Of a stretch of 64,000 bases of DNA, positions 40,356 through 49,947 are shown piece after piece; the stretch's first letter is position 1; every line of letters begins with the position of its first letter. Made by a program: the position numbers and the translations under genes. A model generated the notes under the pieces. It made no database searches and had not been told where the DNA came from. It saw only the letters and a program-made list of their open reading frames with translations. The stretch comes from Tubulanus polymorphus (taxonomy: Eukaryota > Nemertea > Palaeonemertea > Tubulaniformes > Tubulanidae). The stretch is taken from positions 13,800,501-13,864,500 of the forward strand of contig NC_134031.1 in NCBI RefSeq assembly GCF_964204645.1, in the 5' to 3' direction.

Positions 40356-41653
40356 AACATAAAATCAAAATCATCATACTCGAAATCACTACTGGTTTCT
40401 TTAATTTTATTTAATTGTTCAGGTTCTTCTTCAATTCCATTTTTCTCATTTAAATAAATTTCTATCTTGTTCCACATTTCATCTCGCTCTCTTTGTTTCT
40501 TTTTGTTTGTTAATTCGTCAAATGGAATTATAATATCTATGTTTAAATAATTTACAATCTTATTTAAAAAGAATTCATAATTTATTGAATCTGTTATTCT
40601 ATTTTCCAAATGATACATTAATATTTGTTTGAATATTTTTTTAATATTTTCCATATCTTCTTCTGTTAATTTAGGTTTTTCATAATAATCGTTAAATAAT
40701 AAATATAAATACATTTTCTTTTGTTTTGTGTTAAATGTTGGTGGAATAATTGTTTTTATAATATCTTTTTTAGTTATTTCACCATTTTTATTTTCTATTA
40801 TTTTCATTTTTTCAAGCCATTGCATATATTCTGGTGTATGATCTTCTATAGAAAATATTTTAAAAATTTCATCTAGATAATTTAATTTTGGATCTATGAG
40901 AAAATCTCTAGTTTTTTCTTCACCCCATAAATTCTTTTGCCATCCACATTCAACACAAAATAACACAGCACCTTCTTGTCTTAAGGTCGCATAACTACAT
41001 TGTGGGCATTTTTGTTTATAATATATTGGTAATAGATCTTCATTAAGCTCTTGGTATTTTCTTACGTTTTCTTTATGTTTTATTGTTCTATTATGTAGAT
41101 TTGAATTACTTGTTGTAATAATCAATTTACAATATTTACAATAATATGTTTTTCTTGTTAATTCATTATATTGTTTTTCTAACTTTTCAACTGTTTCTTT
41201 ATTATCTGGTAACGTTTTCTCATATTTTATTTTTTCTAATAAATTATTTTTTCTTTCATTGAATTCAGTTTCAAATTTATTAGAAATTTTATCTATATGT
41301 GCTTTACGAAATTGATGATTCTCCCAATCTTCTATATTTTCAGGGCTATATTTTACTTGACAAGGCTCACAGAAATGATCTTTTATATTATCCTTATCAT
41401 AGAATAAGAAAGGTCTTTTCCAAATAACTTCAGGTTCAACTTCAGCAGAATTACTATCAACATTAGCCGTTGCGCCATTAATTCTACACTTCTCTGAATG
41501 TTTTTTAACATAATTTCTTGAGAATAATTTATTACATTTTGGACAGTTTATTTTAGGGGGTTTATAATTTTCATCATGTTTTTTCATATGTCGAGCCATA
41601 TTACTTTTTCTTAGAAGTTCACCACAAATTTCACATGCTATCTTCTCATCCAT
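40352..41653 (-). CDS. Zinc-finger, VLTF3-like putative late transcription factor
   Basis: 433 residues, the only internal minus-strand gene. N-terminal C2H2 fingers: ACEICGELLRKSNMARHMKKH, INCPKCNKLF with KKHSEKC, FCEPCQ and YYCKYCK with two His. A zinc ribbon follows at ~218-242 (KCPQCSY and FCVECGWQ). The C-terminal ~180 residues (PEYMQWLEKM, then NDYYEKP, then RDEMWNKI) follow the layout of poxvirus/NCLDV VLTF3 (A2L-like) late transcription factors. This assignment is by pattern only. The YYCKYCK finger closely resembles the first finger of PolB (YYCQYCK). The gene starts at an AATAAATG motif, and its stop shares TTAA with the PolB stop. Confidence 0.55.
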   Translation of the reverse strand: MDEKIACEICGELLRKSNMARHMKKHDENYKPPKINCPKCNKLFSRNYVKKHSEKCRINGATANVDSNSAEVEPEVIWKRPFLFYDKDNIKDHFCEPCQVKYSPENIEDWENHQFRKAHIDKISNKFETEFNERKNNLLEKIKYEKTLPDNKETVEKLEKQYNELTRKTYYCKYCKLIITTSNSNLHNRTIKHKENVRKYQELNEDLLPIYYKQKCPQCSYATLRQEGAVLFCVECGWQKNLWGEEKTRDFLIDPKLNYLDEIFKIFSIEDHTPEYMQWLEKMKIIENKNGEITKKDIIKTIIPPTFNTKQKKMYLYLLFNDYYEKPKLTEEDMENIKKIFKQILMYHLENRITDSINYEFFLNKIVNYLNIDIIIPFDELTNKKKQRERDEMWNKIEIYLNEKNGIEEEPEQLNKIKETSSDFEYDDFDFMF

Positions 41654-41721
41654 TTATTAAGGAAAAATTTTATTAAAATTAATTTTTAGTGATGAGCGGT
41701 AATTTTTTTATGTTATAAATA

Positions 41722-42480
41722 ATGGTAGAATTAAAAGAATACAGAATATTTGTTGATTCTAGAAGACTTACAAATTATAAATCACATAATTTATTAGTAC
41801 AATTAGATAGAGAATTTAAGAATTGTGTAGATTTAAAATTAGTAAATATAAGTTTATGTAATTCTTTTTACAATATATCGGATAAAACTATTGAACATAG
41901 AGCTTTTTTAATTTTTAAAAAAGGTAAAAATGAATGGTTCTCTATATTTTTAAAACCGGGGTTATATAATTTAGATACATTAGCACAAGAAATTAATAGA
42001 AAAGCTCGAGCTAAATTAGGAAGTGATTCCAGATTTAGTATTAGAATTTTAAAAAGTGATAGTTCTAATAAAATAAAGATTAGGTTAGATAATAACGAAC
42101 AATTTAAATTTACAGTAAGAAAACCTTTAGCTAAACTGTTAGGAATTAACCCAGATATTGTTACAGCATACGCAGAAGGTAGATCAAACTTAATACCTTT
42201 TACACATTTTTATATTTATTGCAATTTAATTGACCCAACAAAAACATTCGAAGCAACTAAAGATACAACATGTAATTCTAGTATATTAAACATTTTACCA
42301 TTGAAGAATGTTAAACAATTTGGAACGCAAATAAATTATAATTTAGCTGAATGTGATTTCAAACCTTGTATTCCTCAATTTAATAATTTTAAATTAGAAA
42401 TAAGAAATCATAATGGATACTTAATTGATTTGAATAACTTTCCTGTAATTTATGAATTAGTTATAAGATGTAGAGAGTAA
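41722..42480 (+). CDS. Minor capsid (penton) protein, single jelly-roll type
   Basis: 252 residues. It starts VELKEYRIFVDSRRL and ends with NFKLEIRNHNGYLIDLNNFP, the C-terminal signature I associate with Polinton penton proteins (x-L-E-I-R-N-x-x-G-x-x-I/L-D). In the virion model pentons fill the five-fold vertices of the MCP shell. Its upstream sequence is AATTTTTTTATGTTATAAATAATG, the only start in the element that departs from the TAAATG pattern. The homologue in Polinton 2 is cut by the window end. Confidence 0.8.
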   Translation: MVELKEYRIFVDSRRLTNYKSHNLLVQLDREFKNCVDLKLVNISLCNSFYNISDKTIEHRAFLIFKKGKNEWFSIFLKPGLYNLDTLAQEINRKARAKLGSDSRFSIRILKSDSSNKIKIRLDNNEQFKFTVRKPLAKLLGINPDIVTAYAEGRSNLIPFTHFYIYCNLIDPTKTFEATKDTTCNSSILNILPLKNVKQFGTQINYNLAECDFKPCIPQFNNFKLEIRNHNGYLIDLNNFPVIYELVIRCRE

Positions 42481-42496
42481 TTTTTCACCTATATAA

Positions 42497-42853
42497 ATGA
42501 ATATAACTGTTGGACCGAGTATATGTTTTGGATTTGATTTTAAACGTGAGAAAGAAATGAAATTTAACATGAATGATGTAATTACACACATCAAAAATAT
42601 TGCATTTTCTAATGAAACAACATTTGAGTATGAAACAACAATAAATATAGAAACTTTAAATGTAGAAAAGATTACTAATTTAATTAGAGAATCTTTAAGA
42701 TTTTATGAATTAGATGAAGATTTTATCATATATGATATTAAAAACATATTAACCAAAATATATGATAATCATAAAACTAGTAATAAAATAAATGTTGAAA
42801 TAATCATCACTAAGTTAACTAAATATTTTGATGATAGTAATTTTTTTGATTAA
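42497..42853 (+). CDS. Small variable Polinton protein (118 aa)
   Basis: Unrecognised. The ends are conserved between the two elements (start MNITVGPSICFGFDF, end LTKYFDDSNFFD). The middle (residues ~20-75) is strongly diverged and differs in length from the 113-residue copy at 63286-63627. It is acidic and probably helical, with no membrane segment. Preceded by TTTTTCACCTATATAAATG. The spacer to the next gene is 3 bases. Confidence 0.75.
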   Translation: MNITVGPSICFGFDFKREKEMKFNMNDVITHIKNIAFSNETTFEYETTINIETLNVEKITNLIRESLRFYELDEDFIIYDIKNILTKIYDNHKTSNKINVEIIITKLTKYFDDSNFFD

Positions 42854-42856
42854 TAA

Positions 42857-43078
42857 ATGAGTGATAATAAGTGGATAATAACTGGATTATATAATGGAGC
42901 ATTACTATCAGTTGGAACTGTTGGTTATTCAATGGTATTAAAAAAAGTATTCAAAATGGGAAGTGTTAATGTTGATAGATTTGATATCAATGATATTTTG
43001 AAATTAACATTAGCAATTACTTTATCTAATTTAACTATTGATTACTTGGAAAAACAAAAATATATTCCTCCCATATAA
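42857..43078 (+). CDS. Small hydrophobic Polinton protein (73 aa)
   Basis: Two hydrophobic segments: ITGLYNGALLSVGTVGYSMVL at ~8-28 and ILKLTLAITLSNLTIDYL at ~46-63. The C-terminus is KQKYIPPI. From memory this resembles a small membrane-protein family common in animal Polintons; its role is unknown, possibly virion membrane or assembly. Near-identical copy at 63064-63285. Confidence 0.8.
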   Translation: MSDNKWIITGLYNGALLSVGTVGYSMVLKKVFKMGSVNVDRFDINDILKLTLAITLSNLTIDYLEKQKYIPPI

Positions 43079-43102
43079 ATGCATAATTTTTTTGTTAAAT
43101 AA

Positions 43103-43525
43103 ATGGCTTCTGCAATTATAACTATTATAGGATCAGCAATTGTTAACGCTTTAGCATTTACTGGTGGTGGTTATTTATTTAAACATATTGATAAAAATGG
43201 ATCATTAACAGAACAAAAAAGACATAATTTAGCGTTAGAGAAATATAATAAAGATGCAGAAGAATATAGAGAAAAGAGACAAAACTATATGGATTATATT
43301 AACAAAGAATTATATGATCAGAAGATTTCACATAGAGATTTTCAATCAGTTGATGATGCAATGAGTTTATATAACGCAGTAACTAATAAAGAAAAATTAC
43401 ATCTATACAAACCTAAATTATCAGATTATTATACCCCAAGTAAAGAACAACAGAAATATGAAATAATATGGATTTTAGGTGGAACAGTTATTGTTATATT
43501 TGTTGCTTATAAGTTTACTAATTAG
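43103..43525 (+). CDS. Conserved Polinton membrane protein (140 aa)
   Basis: N-terminal hydrophobic segment (~4-26, ending TGGGYLF), a long charged helix (~30-75), the sequence KLSDYYTPSKEQQKYE and a C-terminal membrane segment (~121-138). This N- and C-anchored layout with a LSDYYTPS-like motif recurs in Polintons (recollection of the family). Function is unknown, probably virion-associated. The copy at 62629-63039 has a one-base insertion that alters the last membrane segment. Confidence 0.8.
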   Translation: MASAIITIIGSAIVNALAFTGGGYLFKHIDKNGSLTEQKRHNLALEKYNKDAEEYREKRQNYMDYINKELYDQKISHRDFQSVDDAMSLYNAVTNKEKLHLYKPKLSDYYTPSKEQQKYEIIWILGGTVIVIFVAYKFTN

Positions 43526-43544
43526 TAATTTTTATTCTAAATAA

Positions 43545-43979
43545 ATGGAAGATAAAGTTGATAGTATTGATATTATTCCTCATGATATAAATAAAACTAA
43601 ATTAAAAACATATTTAGAAAAACAAATATTAGAATTTGAAAGTGACTTAAAGATAAAAAAGAAAAAATATCTAAAAAGTAAAATTATATATTATCTTATT
43701 ATTAGTGGTTCGGTTACAATTAGTTCTGTAATAACATTTCTAGCAATATTCAGCCCATTAACACCTTTAGCTATATCGATTGGTGTATTAGGATTAAGTT
43801 CAAGTGTTTTAACTGGTATAAGTTCAAAATTAAATATAAAAAGTAATAAAGAAAAAATAAAATCTAATATAAAAGAAATTAATAAATTAAAGAATACACT
43901 AGATTATATAATAAGTTTAAATGGTCATATAACAGTTGAAGAAGAAGATAAATTATTAAAAGAATTAGTTAATTATTAA
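43545..43979 (+). CDS. Coiled-coil/two-TM Polinton protein (144 aa)
   Basis: A basic coiled coil (~15-48) is followed by two hydrophobic segments (~50-72 and ~74-95, containing LSSSVLTGISSKLN) and a second charged helix. No enzymatic motif. It is one of the run of small membrane proteins between penton and MCP, with a 16-base spacer to the next gene. Copy at 62162-62596. Confidence 0.78.
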   Translation: MEDKVDSIDIIPHDINKTKLKTYLEKQILEFESDLKIKKKKYLKSKIIYYLIISGSVTISSVITFLAIFSPLTPLAISIGVLGLSSSVLTGISSKLNIKSNKEKIKSNIKEINKLKNTLDYIISLNGHITVEEEDKLLKELVNY

Positions 43980-43995
43980 TTTTTTAATTATATAA

Positions 43996-45297
43996 ATGGG
44001 GTTTCCAAAAGCTTTCCAATATAATAAATCAATTAAATATAATATTCCGGCAATAGATTTTAAGAAAAATATTACATATAAAAATATAGTTTTAAATTCA
44101 TTAACTAATTTAGAAATTTATGTTAATGAATCACAGTTTTTTATTTCTAAAATGGAAAATATATTTAATACATATGAAGTTACTTTTACTCGAGATGAAT
44201 ATCATAAATATAAAGTAAAATCTAATATGAAATATTGGCAGAATCAATTAAATTTTGCTGTTTATTGTGCAACAACAGAATGTGGAATTAGTTGGAATGA
44301 TCATTTAAATAACTTAGATAAAAATTTGAAGTATTCTGATTTAAAATTAATTCACACAATATTTAGATTTCACACATATTTTCAAATCAGAATAATATTA
44401 AATGAATTAGAATGTCCTTTACCCGGGTCTAAATATTTTAAAGAATTAGATAATAATATTAATATATCCAAGTTTTATAAAATATGTAATGAATTTAATA
44501 TAAATATTAATTCCGATTTTAGAGCGCATGGTAAATTGCAAGGTGTTGGTGAACAGTATGAAATAAAAAGAATTGATTATATGCATAGAATTGGAGCTTA
44601 TCATAATTATAAAATTGATAATAATAATGGTTGGGTTAATTTCATTTTAGAAAATGGTGAAGGTTTTACAAAATCAGGTATACAAAGAATAAATCAATCT
44701 ATTAGAACTTATTTGATATGTATTCTAGGTGCGCAAGTTGAAACAAGATCCCAAATAATTGGAAATGATAACACTTCATTCGATGCGCAAAAACAATTCA
44801 AAGTATTATTTGAAGATTCCATACATGATGATAAAAATAGATCGATTCCAGAAAACATTATAAGATATCAAAATTATTTAGATAAATCTCATGTAAGACT
44901 TAATTATTGTATAGGCCCTAATCTATTAATTATTTCTAATGATTTAGTATTAAAGATGGGAAATATAATTGGTTATAATAATCTAATTAAAACTGCAACA
45001 ATAAATAATTCATTTGGATTGAATGATATAAATAAAAAGATTATTACTGCTCCAAAATTAATGGAAGGTGAAAAAAATAAAAAACACATTCAATCAACAG
45101 AAACTAAAACTAAGAATATTAAATTGGTTAATGATTCCAAAATAAAAGATTACAATACATCAGAAAATAATAGAACTGATAAAATTCAACATGATATAAT
45201 TAAACTAAATGATGATAATAAATCCCATGAAAATACTAAATTAGCTATAACTTGTATAGGAATTGTAATCGGAGGAATATTATATTTTAAATTTTAA
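43996..45297 (+). CDS. Conserved Polinton protein of unknown function with C-terminal anchor (433 aa)
   Basis: A soluble region of ~340 residues contains FAVYCATTECGISWNDHL, IFRFHTYFQIRIILNELECP and NQSIRTYLICILGAQVETRS. Then comes a Lys/Asn/Asp-rich linker and a single C-terminal membrane segment, TKLAITCIGIVIGGILYFKF. I recognise the central motifs as a protein widespread in Polintons but know of no assigned function; a structural or membrane-associated virion role is inference. The copy in element 2 (60844-62145) is almost identical and intact. Confidence 0.78.
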   Translation: MGFPKAFQYNKSIKYNIPAIDFKKNITYKNIVLNSLTNLEIYVNESQFFISKMENIFNTYEVTFTRDEYHKYKVKSNMKYWQNQLNFAVYCATTECGISWNDHLNNLDKNLKYSDLKLIHTIFRFHTYFQIRIILNELECPLPGSKYFKELDNNINISKFYKICNEFNININSDFRAHGKLQGVGEQYEIKRIDYMHRIGAYHNYKIDNNNGWVNFILENGEGFTKSGIQRINQSIRTYLICILGAQVETRSQIIGNDNTSFDAQKQFKVLFEDSIHDDKNRSIPENIIRYQNYLDKSHVRLNYCIGPNLLIISNDLVLKMGNIIGYNNLIKTATINNSFGLNDINKKIITAPKLMEGEKNKKHIQSTETKTKNIKLVNDSKIKDYNTSENNRTDKIQHDIIKLNDDNKSHENTKLAITCIGIVIGGILYFKF

Positions 45298-45313
45298 TTT
45301 TTTTATTATATAA

Positions 45314-46912
45314 ATGGCAAAAGGTGGAGTAGATTATGAAATGAAAGAAATGGGAAATAATAATGAAGGATATATTGATGATGATTATAATGATGCAGGC
45401 GCTAATCTTAATGAAACTAATATTGATAATGATGATGAATCAACATATAATTCTAATTTAGCAGATAGTGGTTCTAAAATCCCATCAACAGATGAATTTG
45501 ATAGAACAAATAGAAAGAGAATAAATACTGAAAATGAAAATCCAGATTTAGCAAGACAAGAATTAGAATATAATGAATTTATTTATGATTTTAAACCTTT
45601 ATTTGAAGAATCTGGTTATAATATAAATGATAGAGGCGCTAGACTTTTAGTAAAAGATTTAAAATATTTAGATGGTGAATATTATTATTATTTGGATGGT
45701 GATAATTTAAATGGTGAATATTATATTAATATCTCTTATAAAAATCAAAACAAAATATTGGCAGAATCAACTTTGCTTAAGTTAGAACCAGATAGAATTA
45801 AGAAAATTATTTATAATAATAAACTAGAAGATGTAACAAAAGAAGAAATAGATAACTTTAAAAAATTATTTAAACAAAGAATTAATGAGTTATTTGAGAA
45901 AATCTATGATAATTTAGAACCAGAAATGGAAGAGAATAGAAATCGATTAGATAAATTAAGATCTTCAACACCCGAAACATCGAGAAGAGACACTCAACCA
46001 ATTGATAATGATTCAAGTCAATTACAATTACAATTACAATTAGAAAAACAAATTGATAGATTAAGAGATTCAGAAAAAGAGATGAATAGTGCTGGAATAA
46101 ATCGACTGCAATATTTACTAGAAAAAGGATTACTTGATTTAACTGATGATGAATTAGAATCATTTCCTGAACAAGCACGTAGAGAAATTAAAGGTACGCA
46201 AGAATCAGCTGATAAAATTGCACATGAAAAAAGTAAAAGAGATATTAAAATTAGATTTTTAGAAAAAGATAGTACTGATAAAAATAAAGAAATAGAACAA
46301 CTAAAATTAGATAGAGATAATAAAGTTATTGAAGAAATTGAATTTAAAAAAAGAAATGCATATTTAGAAAAAGAAATTGATGATTTAGAATATAACATAG
46401 AATTACAAAAAGAAGAAATTAAATTATTATTAAAATCATATGATTATAATATAAATAGATTAAAAGTTATTTTTAAAGATTTGTTGATTAAACCAAATTC
46501 TGAAATATCACTAAAAGACAGAATAAGATTATTATTTAAATTAGAAGGAATAACAATTCTTTCAATTGTAACAGCTGTAACTATGTTATTTACAACAATT
46601 GGTTTAGCAATATCAAATGCTTTGAAATCTACTCCTACTCCCACTCCCAATAAACCAGATAAACCTCCAGGTAATAATTCTATACAAGATAAAGTTAAAG
46701 ATGGTTTAAAGAAATTAGCAAAATATTTATGGGAACTATCAAAGAAATCTGCTGCAGCATTGCCAGGAGTTATTGCTTCAATTGTTGGTTTTATATTGAA
46801 ATCTGCAGGAAACATTATTAACTTTGCTGCTGAACATATTATTTTATTTTTAATTACAGTTGTAAGTGCTATTATTTTTGGTTTAGTAAATATGATATCA
46901 AAAAATAAATAA
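45314..46912 (+). CDS. Long coiled-coil, C-terminal membrane protein (532 aa)
   Basis: An acidic N-terminal half is followed by a coiled coil (~235-390, with a QLQLQLQLEKQ run), a hydrophobic segment (~412-434), a Thr-Pro repeat linker (STPTPTPNKPDKPPG) and a hydrophobic C-terminus (~475-528). Function is unknown; the architecture fits a virion membrane-anchored fibre or scaffold (inference). The N-terminal half is strongly diverged from its counterpart at 60108-60827, although the neighbouring genes are nearly identical. Confidence 0.75.
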   Translation: MAKGGVDYEMKEMGNNNEGYIDDDYNDAGANLNETNIDNDDESTYNSNLADSGSKIPSTDEFDRTNRKRINTENENPDLARQELEYNEFIYDFKPLFEESGYNINDRGARLLVKDLKYLDGEYYYYLDGDNLNGEYYINISYKNQNKILAESTLLKLEPDRIKKIIYNNKLEDVTKEEIDNFKKLFKQRINELFEKIYDNLEPEMEENRNRLDKLRSSTPETSRRDTQPIDNDSSQLQLQLQLEKQIDRLRDSEKEMNSAGINRLQYLLEKGLLDLTDDELESFPEQARREIKGTQESADKIAHEKSKRDIKIRFLEKDSTDKNKEIEQLKLDRDNKVIEEIEFKKRNAYLEKEIDDLEYNIELQKEEIKLLLKSYDYNINRLKVIFKDLLIKPNSEISLKDRIRLLFKLEGITILSIVTAVTMLFTTIGLAISNALKSTPTPTPNKPDKPPGNNSIQDKVKDGLKKLAKYLWELSKKSAAALPGVIASIVGFILKSAGNIINFAAEHIILFLITVVSAIIFGLVNMISKNK

Positions 46913-46932
46913 TTAATTTTTTTGTTAAATAA

Positions 46933-48159
46933 ATGAGTGGGAGTTATATAAGTCCTTTGAAGAATCATAGAATATCTAATGCTATTAAAGCAGAAAGATC
47001 ACATCATATAATTACTCATAACCCTTCAAATATTAATCCCGATGAAACTTTATATGTTAGAATTCCTCGATTAACACAAAATACTTTTTATGTTCCAAAT
47101 AGTATTTATTTATCAGCCGATATAAAAGTAATCGGTAATAATAATAATTATGTTGTTGATAATGTTGGGAGATATTTGATTAAAAAGTTAACAATAAAGA
47201 TTGGTCCAGAAACAGTTTTCTCATTAGATGATTATAATTTATTTATGCACTATAAAGATTTATGGTTAACAAAAGAAAATAGAAATAATATGATATTTCA
47301 AGGAATTCAATCAGAAAACCAAAATAAATTAAGATCTGAAGCCAATAACGCAGTAGTAAATAATGGCGTAGATAATTTGATTAAAAAGATTTATGGAAGC
47401 AAATATAAAATTCCATTAGATTTTGAATTGATAAATAATAATGCGCCTTTGTATAAATACGCAATTCAAGAAGATATTATATTTGAGATAACATTTGCTC
47501 CTGTAAATGAAATTGTATTATCTAGCGTTGTTAAAGATATGGGTTATAAATTATCGAATATATGTTTAGAATATAACACAGTAACTAATGAAAATATTGC
47601 TAGCACAATTCAAACTCAATACAATCAAGGATTTTCATTATTATATGATTATATTGATAAATTTAAAACTGTAACTATTAATGCAAATGATGAAATAATT
47701 AATGAGAATATTAACTTTCCTAGAAGATCTATTAAAGGTATATTAATATTTTTTACTATTGCAACATATTCTAATGGTGCAATAAATGTTGATAATTATT
47801 ATAATCCTGAAATAACAAAAGTAGAAATAACTATTGAAGGTATAGCGAATAAAATATTTTGTCAAGGAATGAGAATGATAGATCAATGGGTAGAAATTAA
47901 AAAACATTTTATGAATGAAAAAATAAAATCATTTGAAAATTGTAACATTAATCAAATTGATTATTATGCCGGTAATAAATATGCATTATGGTTAGATTTT
48001 AGAACAACTGAAGATAATTCATTACATGGTTCTGGGAAAAAACTACAAAATACAAAAGATGGAATACAATTATTTATGAAAAAGAATAAAGGAATCAAAA
48101 ATTTTAAAATGCACATTTATATTATATCTGATGCGCAATTAAATATTGTAAATTCATAA
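46933..48159 (+). CDS. Major capsid protein, double jelly-roll; slightly truncated
   Basis: 408 residues. Polinton MCP hallmarks: an N-terminal arm (NPDETLYVRIPRLTQNTFYV), the region YNPEITKVEITIEGIANKIF followed by GMRMIDQW, and the C-terminal FKMHIYIISDAQLNIVNS. It forms the icosahedral shell (family knowledge). It ends in TAA at 48157-48159, seven codons earlier than the homologue in element 2 (58101-59348), so the extreme C-terminus is missing here. Upstream TAATTTTTTTGTTAAATAAATG; the next gene begins 51 bases downstream. Confidence 0.88.
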   Translation: MSGSYISPLKNHRISNAIKAERSHHIITHNPSNINPDETLYVRIPRLTQNTFYVPNSIYLSADIKVIGNNNNYVVDNVGRYLIKKLTIKIGPETVFSLDDYNLFMHYKDLWLTKENRNNMIFQGIQSENQNKLRSEANNAVVNNGVDNLIKKIYGSKYKIPLDFELINNNAPLYKYAIQEDIIFEITFAPVNEIVLSSVVKDMGYKLSNICLEYNTVTNENIASTIQTQYNQGFSLLYDYIDKFKTVTINANDEIINENINFPRRSIKGILIFFTIATYSNGAINVDNYYNPEITKVEITIEGIANKIFCQGMRMIDQWVEIKKHFMNEKIKSFENCNINQIDYYAGNKYALWLDFRTTEDNSLHGSGKKLQNTKDGIQLFMKKNKGIKNFKMHIYIISDAQLNIVNS

Positions 48160-48210
48160 TTAGATAGTATTCAATATTAGAAATATAAAGTTAAAATTAA
48201 GGATATATAA

Positions 48211-49338
48211 ATGGGTGGTAAAAAATCTCCTAATACTAAAGAACAATATTTAAGAAATTTATATTACAACCCTGAGAGTTCGGTTGCTTATTCTTCTACT
48301 AAAAATATGTGGCGTAAAGTAAAACAAGATAAATTAGATAAGATAATCCCACAAAATTTAGTTAAATATAAAGATATAAATGAATTTATGTTAGAACAAC
48401 CAACATATACAACACATAAAAAAATTGTTAGAAAATATGAAACTCGTAAAACTATGGTAAGTTATGTAGATCAACAGTGGCAAGGAGATTTAATTGATAT
48501 GAAAAATGTTAAGAAAGATAATGATGATTATTGGTGGTTATTGAATATAATTGATATTTTTAGTCGTTATGTATGGAGTTTCCCACTTTATAGAAAAGAT
48601 GCTGTACAAACATCACATGTTTTAAGAAAATTTCTTTCGGATGATAAACTAAAACCAGAAAAAATACAATTTGATGATGGAAAAGAATTTGATAATTCAC
48701 TTGTTCATGAACTCTTAGATAATCATAATATTAAATATTTTTCAACAAAATCAGATAAAAAAGCAGCAGTTGTTGAACGATTTAATAGAACATTAAGAAC
48801 AAGAATGTGGAAATATTTTACAGCAAATAATACTTTTAAATGGATTGATGTTTTACCAAAATTGATAGAAGGATATAATAATTCTTATCATTCTTCTATT
48901 GGAATGAAACCTATTGATGCTAGAAAATCTGAAAATGCTGAAATTGTTTGGAATAATTTATATGGAGCATTTCTTATAGATGATTTTGGTGAACCTAAAT
49001 TTAAAGTTGGTCAAAATGTTAGAATTTCTAAGTATAAAAAGATATTTGATAAAGGATACGATCGAAATTTTACTAGAGAAATATATAAAATAAAAAAGGT
49101 AATAACAACAAAACCATATGTCTATAAATTAGAAGATTTAGATGGTGAAGAAGTTGATGGCTACTTTTACGAAGAAGAATTAAGTTTAACTACTGAAAAT
49201 CTAGAACAAGAATATAAAATTGAAAAAGTATTAAAAACAAAAACTATTAAAAGAAAAAAATATTCTTTAGTAAAATGGGTTGGATGGCCAGATAAATTCA
49301 ATGAATGGTTATTATCAAGTAAAATTAAAAATATATAA
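48211..49338 (+). CDS. int: Retroviral-type integrase with chromodomain
   Basis: 375 residues. An rve catalytic core: QWQGDLIDM (Asp ~93), IQFDDGKEFDN (Asp ~155) and AAVVERFNRTLRTRMW (Glu ~189), giving a D,D-34-E triad. The C-terminus has a chromodomain (~325-375: EYKIEKVLKTK and SLVKWVGWPDKFNEW), expected to steer integration by binding modified histones. It catalyses element insertion with 6-bp duplications. Its TAA stop is part of the TAAATG that starts the ATPase gene, leaving no spacer. It is open throughout and near-identical to 56943-58070. Confidence 0.95.
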   Translation: MGGKKSPNTKEQYLRNLYYNPESSVAYSSTKNMWRKVKQDKLDKIIPQNLVKYKDINEFMLEQPTYTTHKKIVRKYETRKTMVSYVDQQWQGDLIDMKNVKKDNDDYWWLLNIIDIFSRYVWSFPLYRKDAVQTSHVLRKFLSDDKLKPEKIQFDDGKEFDNSLVHELLDNHNIKYFSTKSDKKAAVVERFNRTLRTRMWKYFTANNTFKWIDVLPKLIEGYNNSYHSSIGMKPIDARKSENAEIVWNNLYGAFLIDDFGEPKFKVGQNVRISKYKKIFDKGYDRNFTREIYKIKKVITTKPYVYKLEDLDGEEVDGYFYEEELSLTTENLEQEYKIEKVLKTKTIKRKKYSLVKWVGWPDKFNEWLLSSKIKNI

Positions 49339-49947
49339 ATGAATAAGGAATTATTCATATTTGAGCCTCATAATATGTTAATTTCTGGCGTAACAAATTG
49401 TGGAAAAACTTATTTTATATTACATTTATTAGAAACTGTTTATGAAAACTATTTTGATAATATAGTATTATTTTGTCCAACATATGAATTTAATCAAACT
49501 TATGATAGAAATATTACTAGGAATAATAAATTTATTATATTAGATCCTAAAACAGTAAAAGAAAATTTAGATAATTGTATTAAAATAGCAATTGATATTT
49601 ATAAAGGATCAAATACATTATTTATCATAGATGATTGTGCTAATCTACATGATTCAAAAGTTAGAGAAAGTGAGTTATGCTATTTAGCTTTCTCTGGGAG
49701 ACATTTTGGGATAACAACTTGGGTTTTAAATCAAAAATATAATTCAATTGTTAAAGACTTTAGAGAAAACATTAGATTTCTAGTTTTATTCTACAATAAA
49801 GATAGAAAATCAATGAAAAATGCACTTGAGGAAAATGATATTATTCCACATGATTTACATAATGAATATATGGATGAGTTGAAAAATATTAAAAGATCAA
49901 AATTACTATTTAGATTACAACACCCATTTAAATATGAATTTATTTAA
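49339..49947 (+). CDS. FtsK/HerA-type genome packaging ATPase (A32-like)
   Basis: 202 residues. Walker A GVTNCGKT (residues 17-24), Walker B LFIIDDC (94-100), and a downstream polar motif around SGRHFGITTWVLNQKYNS with a sensor-like Asn. It powers packaging of the DNA into the capsid in this virus lineage. The start codon directly follows the INT stop. The copy in element 2 (56334-56942) is near-identical. Followed by the 284-bp CTAGTT-rich spacer. Confidence 0.92.
   Translation: MNKELFIFEPHNMLISGVTNCGKTYFILHLLETVYENYFDNIVLFCPTYEFNQTYDRNITRNNKFIILDPKTVKENLDNCIKIAIDIYKGSNTLFIIDDCANLHDSKVRESELCYLAFSGRHFGITTWVLNQKYNSIVKDFRENIRFLVLFYNKDRKSMKNALEENDIIPHDLHNEYMDELKNIKRSKLLFRLQHPFKYEFI

Noticed and set aside
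46444-46968. 174-codon minus-strand ORF opposite the coiled-coil gene, mirrored by 59313-59858
   Set aside because: Shadow of the real gene in the other frame. The mirrored copy changes where the coding strand changes, and there is no independent start context.
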